Shown piece after piece: positions 52,634 to 63,222 of a stretch of DNA of 64,000 nt. This DNA is from Rhyzopertha dominica. Its lineage: Eukaryota > Arthropoda > Insecta > Coleoptera > Bostrichidae. Under the pieces are notes generated by a model. That model was given only the letters and a program-made list of their open reading frames with translations, was not told where the DNA came from and ran no database searches. The stretch covers positions 61,026,023 to 61,090,022 of the forward strand of contig QCXZ01000003.1 of assembly GCA_025024175.1 (NCBI GenBank). Direction: 5' to 3'. Within the stretch, counting starts at the first letter, position 1; each line of letters starts with the position of its first letter. Both the position numbers and the translations under genes were made by a program.

Positions 52634-54838
52634 CTGAAAAATCAAATTGCTAGACAACTAAGTCAAAGAACATGCGGCTACGACAAACAAAGCATACTAA
52701 GTCNTATGAATCTACATCGAAGAGGTGAAGTCAGGTCAACAATACATATAAATCAATATGTGATATTGCGCATATAATCGGAGCCCATTTGGTTGCGAGT
52801 TACGTCACGCGGAGAGTTTCTTAACCTCGAATAACCCATTTAGTTAGTTCAAAAATGCCCAGTGTAGTATCAGTATACCTCACTAATAATCAATGATGAC
52901 ATATTTCTGGCAATTAATTATATTTTAATTACTAAAAGAGCTTACAGGTTTAACGTCAATAATTTGTAATTTGTAAAAACATTTTAACGATATCTGTTAC
53001 GAATAGAATCTAATCTTTCCTGCGTGAATATTAGAAAACACTCTAAGAAATTAATCTTATAACAATCAATACTTTATCCAAGAACCGTTTATACAGGGTG
53101 TTCACGCTAACAGTCTAAAATAGCTAACTTTTTTATTTGAAATCGCAGAATGGTGGTTTAAATGGGAATGTTCCTTGAATTTTCGAGAAGAAATTGATGG
53201 TGTTTACAAAAAAAACAATTGAACATCATCTGTCAAAGACATTGGCTGCAAGTTTATTATTTTAAATAGAAGGACCCCACTTTTATAGCGCATTCGATTC
53301 ACCACATCAAATTAAACAAAAAAAAAGTATTAAAATAGGTACTAACACCCTACAGTCATTTGTTTTTGAGATATTTCAGGTAATATGATTTGTGTTCACG
53401 AAGCAGTCTACCATAACTAACTTTTTTATTTGAAATCGTAGCATCAATTCTTCTCAAAAAATCAAGAAACTTTCCCATTTAGACCACTATGTAGACAGTT
53501 TCGTGAACACAAATCATATTACCTGAAATATCTCAAAAACAAATGACTGTAGGGTAGTGGTACCTTAGTACTTTTTTGTTTAATAATCGAGTGCGCTATA
53601 AAAATGGCGTCATTCTATTTAAAATAACAAACTTCTTCTTCTCGAAAATTCAAGTAACTTTCCCTTTTAAACAACTATTCTACGATTTCAAATAAAAAAG
53701 TTAGCTGTTGTACCCTGTATGTTGAAAGTATCTATAAACAAACAAATACTAAAAAAGCTTCAAGCATCAATTCGGAGCACGTTACGTTTTATTTTAGACT
53801 TTCATTTTCTACATACGCGTTGGCGTTCTAACGTAATGGAGGTTTCAATCTGAAAATGCTTTGGATTGTTGTATTGTGTTTTGATGCTCTGCCTTGTTAC
53901 CTCTGTCGAACGAGCGAGCAGGTCAGAGTTATGCGTGAGCATAAAAATAAAACATACTACTCTATTAACTTAACTGCAGTCAAGATTATAATTGAGTACA
54001 AAAATTGAATCAATTTCCTGGGTTTCTAGCGTGCCTATTGGAAAGTTACATTCATCTATTTAATTCTCTATTTTTCACCGTATGCGGACTCGATAATATT
54101 CTCCGTGTTGAACAGCAAAAGCGAAGTTGACATTAATTAAAAATGCAACGATAACGTCTACCATTTTCTTTTGCTCTGACCGCAGGCATAATGCAGAAAA
54201 AAGAGGAGTAACAGAGGAGTATCGGGCAGGGAAATACGGAAATATCAACAAAGCACAATAAACCAGTCTGAATAATTGACAACGACAACTGATCTGCGCA
54301 GACCTTAGCTAACCGACGAGATTCGATATATACATTTTACATATATTTTACGGGAAGGTATATCGCGCGCTTGCATCAAGGTCTCCTCTGATTAAGTCAT
54401 TAATTGCGCAAGTGACTTGTAGCTGTGAAATGGATTGCTAATTAAATTTTTGAGTTGATATCGACTGGCATCGTGGATTTTAAGAAAATATCATCTTTAA
54501 ACAAAATAAAGCAGCTCCTTCCGCAAGTCGATGTTTTACTTTTTTGTTAACGATGTTAAAATCGAATACAAAGATGTATTTCTCATTAACTAATATTACA
54601 TTAGTTCAAGTGTTCTAGCATATCGTGCACCTTTTATATAATGGGTTAAATCAGATGGTATTTCCAATTATCATCTGAAACTGCACTAAAATTGTGGGTA
54701 ATAAAGTGCTAACTAACAAACATGTAATACAGTTTATTTTTACTCCATGTTTCGTTCAAGATATACCAAATTAGTCAGAAACATTAATATAGGCTTATCA
54801 CTCATTATAACATGGTAAAAAAATATTGCGGTACATTT
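52634..54838. other. 2.2-kb intron with MITE copy B
   Basis: A foldback MITE occupies 53094-53717. The flanks 52650-53090 and 53720-54730 show no recognisable gene. AATAAA for exon 45 is at 54733-54738. Confidence 0.5.
53094..53717. mobile_element. Foldback MITE, copy B
   Basis: It starts CAGGGTGTTCACGCTAACAG after TA; the right end TTAGCTGTTGTACCCTG keeps the ACCCTG terminus but lacks the GTGTTCACG block, and is followed by TA. It shares long stretches with copy A at 1.8 kb, such as AACTTTTTTATTTGAAATCG and AAAAAAACAATTGAACAT. It contains a second internal palindrome around a GTGTTCACGAAGCAGTCTA phrase, suggesting a self-insertion or unequal copying. Confidence 0.78.
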
Positions 54839-55020
54839 TCACAAAGAATGGTGGTAAGTCTTCAAATGATAATTCAACTGGTATCTCTGATGGTACTTCC
54901 TATCACAAAAGGCACATTTAAACTGTGGTTCCTTCCCACATTCGTAAGTGTAGTGGCTGTTAAGATGTTTCTTGCGCTTGTAATGACGACCACAGAACCT
55001 ACAAACGTGTCTAACGTCCC
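54839..55020 (-). CDS. lola: lola alternative last exon 45, two zinc fingers
   Basis: 59 residues. Finger 1 is C6-C9-H22-C27 (CRFCGRHYKRKKHLNSH), linker GKEPQFK, and finger 2 is C35-C38-H51-H56 (DRKYHQRYQLNYH). It ends three residues after the last histidine. The acceptor is ATTTTTAG. It lacks any methionine codon, so an ATG-based search misses it. Confidence 0.93.
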
Positions 55021-55348
55021 CTAAAAATAAACAGATGGTCAGAATTCCTTTACTTAATCGAATTTTTAATCAACGACTTCATGTGTTGATTAAGGTATTG
55101 AATCAGTAAAATATGTGCCCAATTTTATCTTTATTGAGAAATCGTATATTTACAACAATAAATAAACCTTCAGGGACACAAAATATCAGCTGACGTTCCT
55201 TCTCAATGTAAGCAATTTATGCCACGCTGCTAGCCCAATCGTATTCGTATCACCATTACGCTTCCAAAGATTCCTACATTTCCGTTTCAAATCCTACAAA
55301 GAATAAACTACACGATAGGCCAAAAACCCAGAACAGTGCATTACCTCT

Positions 55349-55533
55349 TCACAATCTCTTCGGAAGATGTTTGCAGGTGATGTGTTTCACCAAGCTGAAA
55401 TTATGTTTTGTGGTGAAATTGCAGGACGGGCAAGAAAATTTCGGGGCTTTCTGGCACTCAAATTTTTTGTGGCGCCAAAGGCTCCTCGCTTGCTTGTACG
55501 CTCTGCCGCACATGTCGCAGAAGTACTTTAGTT
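55349..55533 (-). CDS. lola: lola alternative last exon 46, two zinc fingers
   Basis: 60 residues. Finger 1 is C5-C8-H21-C26 (CDMCGRAYKQARSLWRH), linker QKAPKFS, and finger 2 is C34-C37-H50-H55 (NFTTKHNFSLVKH). The tail is basic (LPKRL). The nearest AATAAA-like signal I see is about 200 bases downstream. The acceptor is ATTTTTTAG. Confidence 0.92.
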
Positions 55534-56749
55534 CTAAAAAATTACAACTCTTAGTACTGGAAGGATGTCAGAAGACAATGACATAACCTAAGAATAGCAT
55601 GCAAAATGTTGGTCTACCAAGCGCATTCCTCGGAAATCCTTTGCATTAACTACAGGTTGTTCCAAACTCAATGGCAACTCGGTACGATGATAAAGACCTC
55701 CTAAAAATTTCACTGAAACTGCATGATGAACAAGCAGGGATATTTTTTGCTATAAAGAATAACACACATAGAATGAAATAACTATCAAATAATACCAAAT
55801 AAGTCACCACGCAAGACGTTACCTGTTCCCGTTACAAATGATGTGATTCTTCACAAAAAAAAACGAATACATTTTCACATTGTTACCTTCAATATTATAG
55901 ATGAATCTAATCATTTTCACAATGTATTACTAACAGAAACAGGTCAAGTTCAAGTGAAAGCCAAGGATGGATCCAGAGATCTGGATGATGACCCTTGAAC
56001 TCCTGTTTTACTAGGGGTAGTCCATGCTCGTAGACCCCCCTCTTCAGTAAGTGCCCCCTCCAAAAAGGTGTTCTGGGTCCACCTTGGTGGAACCCTAGTC
56101 ATGTTGCCAAGGGCGGCACTTATTAAAATCAATCGTCATCTGGACCAATTGCTGTAGCTCGAGTTCATAGATCGCGATTCTTATGCCTTACATACATAAT
56201 TACTATAAACTCACAATTCAATTCTAAGACTATATTCTAGTTGCATAAAAAATGTACCCATTGAAATGAAGTATCCCATTTGAAGAACACCTACAATATA
56301 TTACTGATTAGCGACTATTAGTTTATTAAAACACCTTTATTAGATCCATTAAGATCACAAGAAAGACATTTTTAGGCTAGATCCGTCATGCAGTGCTGTA
56401 CTTTAGATTAAACCTGCTATGACCTGCATATCTGACATTTATCAAAAATCAAGTTTTATCTTACCTAGCCTAACCTAACTATCCTAACATTAAAAAAAAT
56501 TATCACTGTTGACGAAAACTGCCGCAGCAGATTTCTGGAGGTCGTTTCTAATCTGAAGAGTAAACAATAGGAATGTGTACTGGTAATTTACACCGCCAAA
56601 ACCAAATTGTACTCGTCGCTCTCCTATCTGGCGGAAGCAACATAATGATATATATATTACAACACAGAACAGTGCATGGATATTTGTAAAAAAACATTAC
56701 ATTTCCAGTCGAACGTAAAGGCTTGAAATAACTGCCAAAAGTTCTCTCT
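55534..56749. other. Intron between exons 47 and 46
   Basis: A GC-richer patch at 55940-56130 has a 60-codon minus-strand frame (RVPPRWTQNTFLEGALTEE) that looks like a fragment of a dispersed repeat; I cannot assign it. The rest is AT-rich with no exon. Confidence 0.4.
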
Positions 56750-56928
56750 TTATTTGAAACGATGACAAGCTGTTATGTGAGATATCAAGTGAGTCTTGTG
56801 CTTAGCAGCATGAGGACAATGAGGGCAACGAAACTGGGGCTCCTTCTGACATTCAAACCTCACGTGTCGCTGAAGAGAGCTGGCAGCTACGTAAGATCTC
56901 CCACAAGTCTTGCAAATGTGTTTTCTAC
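56750..56928 (-). CDS. lola: lola alternative last exon 47, shortest two-finger exon
   Basis: 58 residues. Finger 1 is C5-C8-H21-C26 (CKTCGRSYVAASSLQRH), linker QKEPQFR, and finger 2 is C34-C37-H50-H55 (PHAAKHKTHLISH). AATAAA overlaps the stop at 56749-56754. The open frame running 40 codons 5' of the acceptor (TCTTTTTTAG) is intronic. Confidence 0.93.
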
Positions 56929-57847
56929 CTAAAAAAGAGATGTTTTTCGTCAAAATGGTACAAACACGTTTCGTTCTAACAGAAATTCTGTTCAGAACAC
57001 AAACAAATTGGGATAATACATGTAAACGGTATTCTCGATTCCTTTCAAACACTCATAACTCTGATATGCAATATTGACCGTACGATGAATCTCAGCAATC
57101 CGTTTATAATAACATAATATAATATTAAACTGGAGCCTGTTTTCCAAAATGTAATCCCAAGTGTGGATCAACCTCGGATTAACTCGGTGTTAGAACAAAA
57201 TTAGGATGCATTGAATTGCACAAAGTAGGATTACGTGATTCAGAGGCAGAACCTGGCCTGACCTGACCTAGGGTAGACAAAATTTATGTCACTACATTAG
57301 TACCCAATTGTAAACAAAAGTATAGGAATTGCTTAAGTACGCGCAATGTTCCTCCATAATGCCGTTTGGTGTCGCATCTTCCTTAAGACTTTAGGTGTTT
57401 TTTTTAATTGATATTATAATAGAGACATATTGCTCATTAATTTAAGGTACAGTAAATATATTTTGTACAATAATTTATTTCGTAACATATTACTCTACGC
57501 TACTTTTAAAGCGGAAAAAGTATTCGGCCATATGCAACCTCCATTCTGGTCCCACAAATCGAATCTTATGCTTATTCCTGTCAGTTTTTATTCAAAGGAA
57601 AGAAGAAATAACCTGACTTCATCTCAATTTTACTTCTAATATTATTGCTGATGGATTATTACGCAAAAAAACATCTACATATATCATGATGTTGGTATAG
57701 AACTGCATGAATTAGCTGAAAGACAAGCATGGGAACTAGTGAAACTATTTATTGAAAAGAAAAACAACAACATACTGAACAAGAACATTTCTTTAGTTCA
57801 GGCACCACACCCTCTCTGGATTTAAACACACGTACATAACAGCTACA
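56929..57847. other. Intron between exons 48 and 47
   Basis: AT-rich, nothing recognised except the AATAAA for exon 48 at 57748-57753. Confidence 0.45.
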
Positions 57848-58164
57848 TTAGCAATCCAACTTGTGCACCATCCTAACATGCTGTATCATCCTGCAGTTGA
57901 TTTTGGCTTTGTAATCGCAACCTTTGACCGGGCACGGTATGTTCGGCAATTTTTCGCATTCGTACTTCAAATGCCTCTTTACCGACCCGAAACATTTGTA
58001 CTTCCGGTGGCAAGTCTGACACTGGTAATCCCCCTCCACCGTAATCTCATATCCAGTGATGCATTCCTTTTGTCGCCTGCCACATTCGTATTTCAGATGT
58101 CTTCTGAGGGAACCTGGCGACTTGTACGACTTGGCACACCGAGGGCAACTGAACTCCAGCAGAT
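57848..58164 (-). CDS. lola: lola alternative last exon 48, three zinc fingers
   Basis: 104 residues. There are two complete C2HC first-type fingers, C6-C9-H22-C27 and C48-C51-H64-C69, with HLKYEC in both, then a C2H2 finger C77-C82-H95-H100 (CPVKGC). Between the first two lies a 20-residue spacer with an extra cysteine (C34). No other exon in the window has three fingers. The repeat of the SV/SLRRHLKYEC block suggests internal duplication of finger 1. The acceptor is GTTTTTTCAG. Confidence 0.94.
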
Positions 58165-58282
58165 CTGAAAAAACAGCGCTCTTCTGAAACTGCAAAGAAA
58201 ATGGAGTAAGCGGGGACATTCAAAAGTGGAAAATTCAAACAAAACGTCTGAACACATACAAGTTTATTTACGTCGAGTACAT

Positions 58283-58636
58283 TTAGTCGTGAAAAGTGCA
58301 TTCGTATCCGGGGTGGCGATGGTCTATGTGGCGACGCATGCTAGATTTGTGTTTAGTGAACACGTCGCACAGGGGACATTTCAAAGCAGGTGGTTTCCCG
58401 CACTCATATTTGAGATGCCGCGTTAGGTTACCCTTGGTCGTATACAACTGCAAATTTCGTTCTTTTTAATTTAATCATGGAACTCTGACGTGATTTACGT
58501 ACTTTTCCGCACTTCATACACAATAACCTGGACCCATCGATTTCCGAACCGGCACTTTCAGACTTGACTTTCTGATCGGTAGCTTCCAACTTATAGACGG
58601 GGTCCTTCTCTTCATCATAGACCTCTTGAACATCCT
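58283..58636 (-). CDS. lola: lola alternative last exon 49, split by a 55-base intron
   Basis: Coding parts are 58636-58503 and 58447-58283, 98 residues together. The first part has a 38-residue acidic/lysine leader and the start of finger 1, C39-C42-GK. GTACGT (58502) to TTTGCAG (58448) is a 55-base intron between codons. The second part continues LYTTKGNLTRH to H55 and C60, then GKPPALK and finger 2 C68-C71-H84-H89. Reading straight through would stop soon after the GK, whereas splicing restores a perfect Lola module. AATAAA lies at 58263-58268. Confidence 0.88.
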
Positions 58637-58748
58637 CTGGAAAATTTAATTGTGCTTGAAGGAAGTTAGAAACGAACATCGAGCACAAATGAAACGCACA
58701 AGAACATCTAACGTTTAATGCCTACGACAAAATTACATCCACTAATTG

Positions 58749-58987
58749 CTACTTGTTTTGCAGGTAAGACAGAGTCCAGGGTCTGCGCTTTGAGGTTTCG
58801 GTGTACTTTTCTGGGTGCAACTGCAGAATGTGTTGCCTTAAGGTCGAGTTCTGAGTGTAGACCTTGATGCAAAATGGACAACTAAATCTTGGGATTCCGT
58901 CGCACTCGTACTTTACGTGCCTTATCAGGTTTGGCCGATGTTTGTACGATTTGTCGCATTTGGTGCATCTGAAGGGTCTTACGAGCC
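58749..58987 (-). CDS. lola: lola alternative last exon 50, two zinc fingers
   Basis: 78 residues. Finger 1 is C7-C10-H23-C28 (CTKCDKSYKHRPNLIRH), linker DGIPRFS, and finger 2 is C36-C39-H52-H57. A 21-residue tail (EKYTETSKRRPWTLSYLQNK) follows. The stop is 113 bases from the acceptor of exon 49. No AATAAA is seen in that gap. Confidence 0.92.
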
Positions 58988-61489
58988 CTAAAAGAATAAA
59001 CCCGTTAGCAGTACTACAGTAGCTGTGCGGCTTGAAAGAAATACAAGAAACAGCACAATCGTTGCAGAACTCGTATCATACAAGAATACCGATAAAGCGC
59101 AAACCGTTTGTTTTTAATATGAGTGCTGAAACAATCGGTAAACCAGTAAAGTAAATGATGAAGTTTACACATTACAGTACATATAAATGCAGATATAATT
59201 GATAATATCAGATAATTTAAACTGATTTGGCTCCGGCATGTAGATCACCACACTATCAAAGTTGTGGCTTTCATTTATATCTGGGTACACATGTTAATGT
59301 GTAAAGGAGAAGCCAAGTTGGATACTTTACTCCGTTACCTAATGGAGAAAGACAAAAAGTGATGTTTGTGTCTGTGGATCAATTTTAATGAAAAACAAAA
59401 TTGTGAAAACTGCAGTCTGTTATCTATCGCGGTATCGGAGATACAAAGAATTCTTTCCGATTTTAAACTTCTATAACAAAGCACTTTTTTAGTAGATTTA
59501 AATGCCGTTTTCAAAATTAGTGACGTCAATAAATCATCGGTTTAATTTATTTAAAAAACATATCACCCTTTGGATGGCGTAGGCACAGCCATGTCATACA
59601 TACTAACAGTAGCACATCCCAATAAAGCAATACATACATCATGTATGAACATATTTACAATGAAAGCCTAAATACTTAAACCACGAGGAAAATAAAATAA
59701 AGCAACTGCAATACTCTAATTCTAGCAACAGAAAACTAAACAAGAAACGTCTTTACAAACGCTCCAAATGTCAACCAACTTCTTCTACACGCAGACGGCG
59801 TCTTAATACTTCTTGCTGAAATACTTATTTCCAAAAGAGTGGGGGTTGAAAGAACTTGCATTTTCGCGACTTTCAACTCTTGCCTGGTGTTCGTCGGCCA
59901 CTTGAAAATAATATCGTTCAATCTTCCCACAGATAAAAATCCATGGGTGTTAAATCCAGAGACCTCACTGGACAATGGTTAAGATCTTGGTAAGCTATCC
60001 AATTATTGCCACGAATAGCCGCCAAAAAACTGTTAATAATGGGGAAGTTGTATAAATTTTAAATTCTTGGCCGAAAGACAATCAAATTTAAGGATATAAT
60101 GTCGGAAGATACAATTCGATCGGTCGTCAAGTAAGCTCACAATATGAATAAGATATCTGAATTAACCCCCCCCCCCCCCCCAAAGACTCTGAGGGATCTT
60201 TTGACATTTGTGAATGAATGACATGGAAAAACACAAAATGCGTTGGCTAGCACGGGATTATTATACGCACCGTGCGTCGACCCGTTCGGCATGTGACGTC
60301 AGAGTCCGTTTTAGAGGCGCTGCTTCAATTCAGGTTTCTAATTCATATTTTGAGCTTACTTGAGGGCCGATTTAATTTTTTCTTCTGGCATATATTTTAA
60401 TCTCTTTCAGGCTAGCATGTTGCTGAAAATCGTACAACTTTTCCATTGCAGCGTAGTGAGGAAGTGCCCCGTCCACTTTGTTTTCTTTCCACCAAAACAT
60501 CTTGGGTGTTTATTCTTGCGCTCAATTATAAGAATTGCAGGAATTAAAAATACCGACGTCCAAATGTAGTTTAATGGAAAATCTGGCATTTGGTTACAAT
60601 TATTACAATTATTCTCCAGAAACCATTGGCAAGAATCCAGGCTGCTTTGAAAACATTCAGCTCTCTGGTGATGAACTTTTCTTGGCCTCAAAATGGCCTG
60701 AATTTGTGTTTCTACAAAGTCCGCCTAACATTACATCTTGGTATTCTTCTAACTCCTTATCCGTATTTGATACTTGCGTTTTGGGACGCGGTTTCTAAAA
60801 GTGACCACTATTAATTAAGTTATGTCGCAATTGTGAAAAAGTATCTTTGAAAGGTTGCCGGCTTCATGGATATCAATCGCAATATAAGGTAATTGCTCTT
60901 TCCATATTTTCTTCGGTTTGTATCGAACACATTATCATGACCCATTTTTTATAATTATCAAACCGCATTGTAAATTAATTTGAAAACTCAACTTCTTAAA
61001 GCAAAATTGTTGCTTGCCCACCGTCCCATGTACTCTCTCAAAATTTGAGCTTTAAACTCGCAGGCAAAAACATAAAAAGCCTTGTATTTCAAAGTAAACC
61101 TAAGTAAAGCGCAAAGTGTGCTATATTTTTGGGATGACGATTTGACGCTATATTCATTCAGCTAAGTAAAAAATACACGCTGGGCTACTTGAAAAATAAG
61201 TTAGGTCTGATAACTTTTTTATGTGATTCTATATACTAATTCTACAAACGGCATTCAAGGGATATTCTTACAAAAATTTAAAAATTACAGACCCTCCGGC
61301 GCGAACATCAGTTTTCGCCTATCTCCATTAAATAAGGGAGTTACCTTTAAAAGTGTCCAATTTGATTCACCCTATATGTACAAAAAGCCGAAACGAACAT
61401 TGATAGAAGCACAAAACCCAAAGGTCCTGAGTTAGATCCTCGATCAAAACTAAAATCTTTATGAATTAAAAGGTTTTAATGATAAACTC

Positions 61490-61745
61490 AATGGACAGTA
61501 TAGGAGGCTATAGCTAGTTTCGTCCTTGTTTGGACTCTTCAGGTAGGAATACCAAATGAATTTATTGTCGCTTTATACCAAGGCGCGCGGAACATGTAAC
61601 GCTGAAAGCAAATATCCTCAGCGTGATCTAAACGAAACCTGTATGTTAGCCAGTTATGCCAAAGGGCAGAGGCCTAATAGCAATGACACCGAAGAAGCTG
61701 TAGTGTGCTTAGATGGTTCTGCGATGGTCGATTCATTCCTTCTAC
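61490..61745 (-). repeat. Repeat with hammerhead-like motif
   Basis: Its left side shares the GAAACTAG-type ribozyme motif with the 49.5-kb repeat and its right side the ATCTAAACGAAAC phrase. No coding region is clear; the plus-strand frame at 61556-61750 is not recognisable. Confidence 0.45.
61500..61556 (-). ncRNA. Hammerhead-like motif (sense to lola)
   Basis: On the minus strand the core CTGAAGA (61542-61536), stem II GTCC/GGAC with loop AAACAA and GAAA (61521-61518) are all complete. The following ACTAGCT replaces the expected ACTAGTC, so the base before the cleavage site is changed. Stem I can form around GTAT/ATAC. Confidence 0.6.
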
Positions 61746-61915
61746 CTTAAAAGTTCAAAGTCTTGGGATGCGAATGATCATGCTTTCGGAGTCGATAATA
61801 AGTGGCTAACACGATATGCAGTTGTTTCGCTTTGATAACACCAAAGGCATTTACACTTTTAAACGAGACTGTGTTCAACAAAACTACAATAAAAAAGCGT
61901 TCTACTAAAAATTGT

Positions 61916-62127
61916 TTATTTAAGAGTTTCAGATCCTAAAAGTAGGCAATCTTGTAGACCGTGTTTCCGATTCATGTGTATCTTAACACTGCTTCTTTGC
62001 GTGAACGTCTTGTTGCATATGTTGCAACAGAACTGTGGGGTTTTGTTGCACTCGTACTGCACGTGGCGTCTCAAGCTGGTTTTGTATTTATACATCTTGC
62101 CACACTCAATGCAAGTGTACGGAAGAT
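61916..62127 (-). CDS. lola: lola alternative last exon 51, two zinc fingers
   Basis: 69 residues. Finger 1 is C5-C8-H21-C26 (CIECGKMYKYKTSLRRH), linker NKTPQFC, and finger 2 is C34-C37-H50-H55 (NKTFTQRSSVKIH), with an extra cysteine just before its first ligand. AATAAA overlaps the stop at 61915-61920. The acceptor is ACTTTTAG. Confidence 0.93.
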
Positions 62128-62232
62128 CTAAAAGTAAATGCTTATTAAAATTATATACTGTAAATTTCAGTAGCAGAAGAACTACTTCCTACAGGTTAAC
62201 TAAGATATCGACATCAAGAAAGCGAATGTTTA

Positions 62233-62456
62233 TTAATCATAGCTTCTTGCCATTGAACACACATACTTCTTGTGCCTCTGCAGGTTACACTTCTGCGAGA
62301 ACACTTTATTGCATCGTTCGCAACTGAATTTCACAACGTTAGGTGAATAACTACATTCATGCCTCATATGCCTGATCAGGTGAGACTTCCTTTTGTAATT
62401 TGCCCCGCATCTCATACATAAAAATCTTCCGTTGTCGTCTTGAAGAATATTCGTAT
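62233..62456 (-). CDS. lola: lola alternative last exon 52, two zinc fingers, C2HC twice
   Basis: 73 residues. The leader TNILQDDNGRFL precedes finger 1 (C13-C16-H29-C34). The linker SYSPNVVKFS is unusually long. Finger 2 is C45-C48-H61-C66, so both fingers end in cysteine. AATAAA overlaps the stop at 62229-62234. The acceptor is TTGTTTTAG. Confidence 0.92.
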
Positions 62457-62644
62457 CTAAAACAAAATATAAGTCAGTAAATGAAGATAATAGTTGGTCA
62501 AGCCGCCATACCCACTACTACTTCTTTCGAGTAAACTTACCAAACCGACAGCTTCTAATTAGCACACTCATGGCGGAGTTAAATTCTTAGATCTGTGTAA
62601 TTTCGTAGCACACACTTTATTGAACAAAATAAACAAACAGAACT

Positions 62645-62853
62645 TCATTTTAAGGGTGGGTCATGATTATGGCTGCCTTTGAAGGCAACCACTCGACCAT
62701 CGGTTCTACTGGTGTAAGCTCCAGCCTTGCAATAATTCTTGGCACAACGCCACCTTACTCTCGAACTGTTCTCATCAACTTTGCGTAACTTATAGTTGTC
62801 GATTAGGAGCATCACCTTCCCTTTAGTGCTGCTTATCAATCTGACATTTGATG
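62645..62853 (-). CDS. lola: lola alternative last exon 53, FLYWCH zinc finger
   Basis: 68 residues behind the acceptor TTTGTTTTAG, with the same two-base phase as all other exons and AATAAA at 62616-62621. It lacks the two-finger module. Residues 4-63 read as a FLYWCH domain: LISSTKGKVMLLIDNYKL, then W34-R-C36, C41, T47 and H61-N-H63, giving zinc ligands C36-C41-H61-H63. FLYWCH ends are known from alternative exons of mod(mdg4), another BTB locus with many last exons. By phase and position it should give a BTB-FLYWCH isoform of this gene; that is inference. Confidence 0.9.
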
Positions 62854-62998
62854 CTAAAACAAAAGCCAGTTACAATCGACTGTTTGCAATGAAACAACTT
62901 GGTGACTGCAAATGGCCGTTAATTCCCAAGTTTATTATACGTAAAACAAAGAAACTGCCATTATTACAAAATAAATTTAATAGCACTGATAAAAGATG

Positions 62999-63222
62999 CT
63001 ACATTTGTTTTCTGGAAGAGCTATGCATGAACATGTAGTGCGCTTTGAGGTTGCACTTGTGTCTGAACTGTCTGTGACAAATGTGACATCTAAATTGTGG
63101 CTCGACTCCACATTCATACTTTATATGTCTGACCAAGTGACCCTTTTGCTTGTACGACAACCCACACTGCGGACACACAAATCTGTCATGGTCGTCTTTC
63201 TCGAACTGAATATACCTGAAAA
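62999..63222 (-). CDS. lola: lola alternative last exon 54, two zinc fingers
   Basis: 73 residues. The sequence has two tandem TTTTCAG acceptors; only the upstream one (AG at 63224-63223) gives the array phase. The leader FRYIQFEKDDHDRF precedes finger 1 (C16-C19-H32-C37), linker GVEPQFR, then finger 2 (C45-C48-H61-H66; HRQFRHKCNLKAH). AATAAA lies at 62931-62936. It is the array member closest to the common exons. Confidence 0.92.

Larger units (their letters stand above)
58988..61915. other. 2.9-kb intron between exons 51 and 50
   Basis: A poly-C run of about 15 bases is at 60167. Around 60240-60830 several frames are open on both strands, but I recognise no domain. A hammerhead-bearing repeat lies at 61490-61745. 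The other stretches show nothing. Confidence 0.45.
472..63222 (-). other. lola: lola alternative last-exon array (54 intact, 2 decayed)
   Basis: Overview entry. Every coding block follows a minus-strand AG acceptor, usually TTTTAG or TTTCAG, and all 54 need two bases to complete an upstream codon, so any can be joined to one common donor. The repeated protein pattern (CX2CGK.Y, X12 in all, HX4CGKEPQF, then C2H2) is the Lola C-terminal signature. In known insects lola makes BTB zinc-finger regulators of axon guidance and germ-line fate by cis- and trans-splicing; that is family knowledge. No BTB exon is in the window. Exons are numbered 1-54 from left to right, so exon 54 is nearest the 5' end. 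Residue numbers below start at the first whole codon after each acceptor. Confidence 0.93.

Noticed and set aside
55950..56132. 60-codon minus-strand frame as a gene
   Set aside because: No acceptor, no domain and no neighbour support. Composition suggests a repeat fragment.
60240..60830. Open frames with CSVV and FFPP residues as a possible THAP or P-element fragment
   Set aside because: The spacing of cysteines and histidine does not match THAP and no other part of such a transposase is present.
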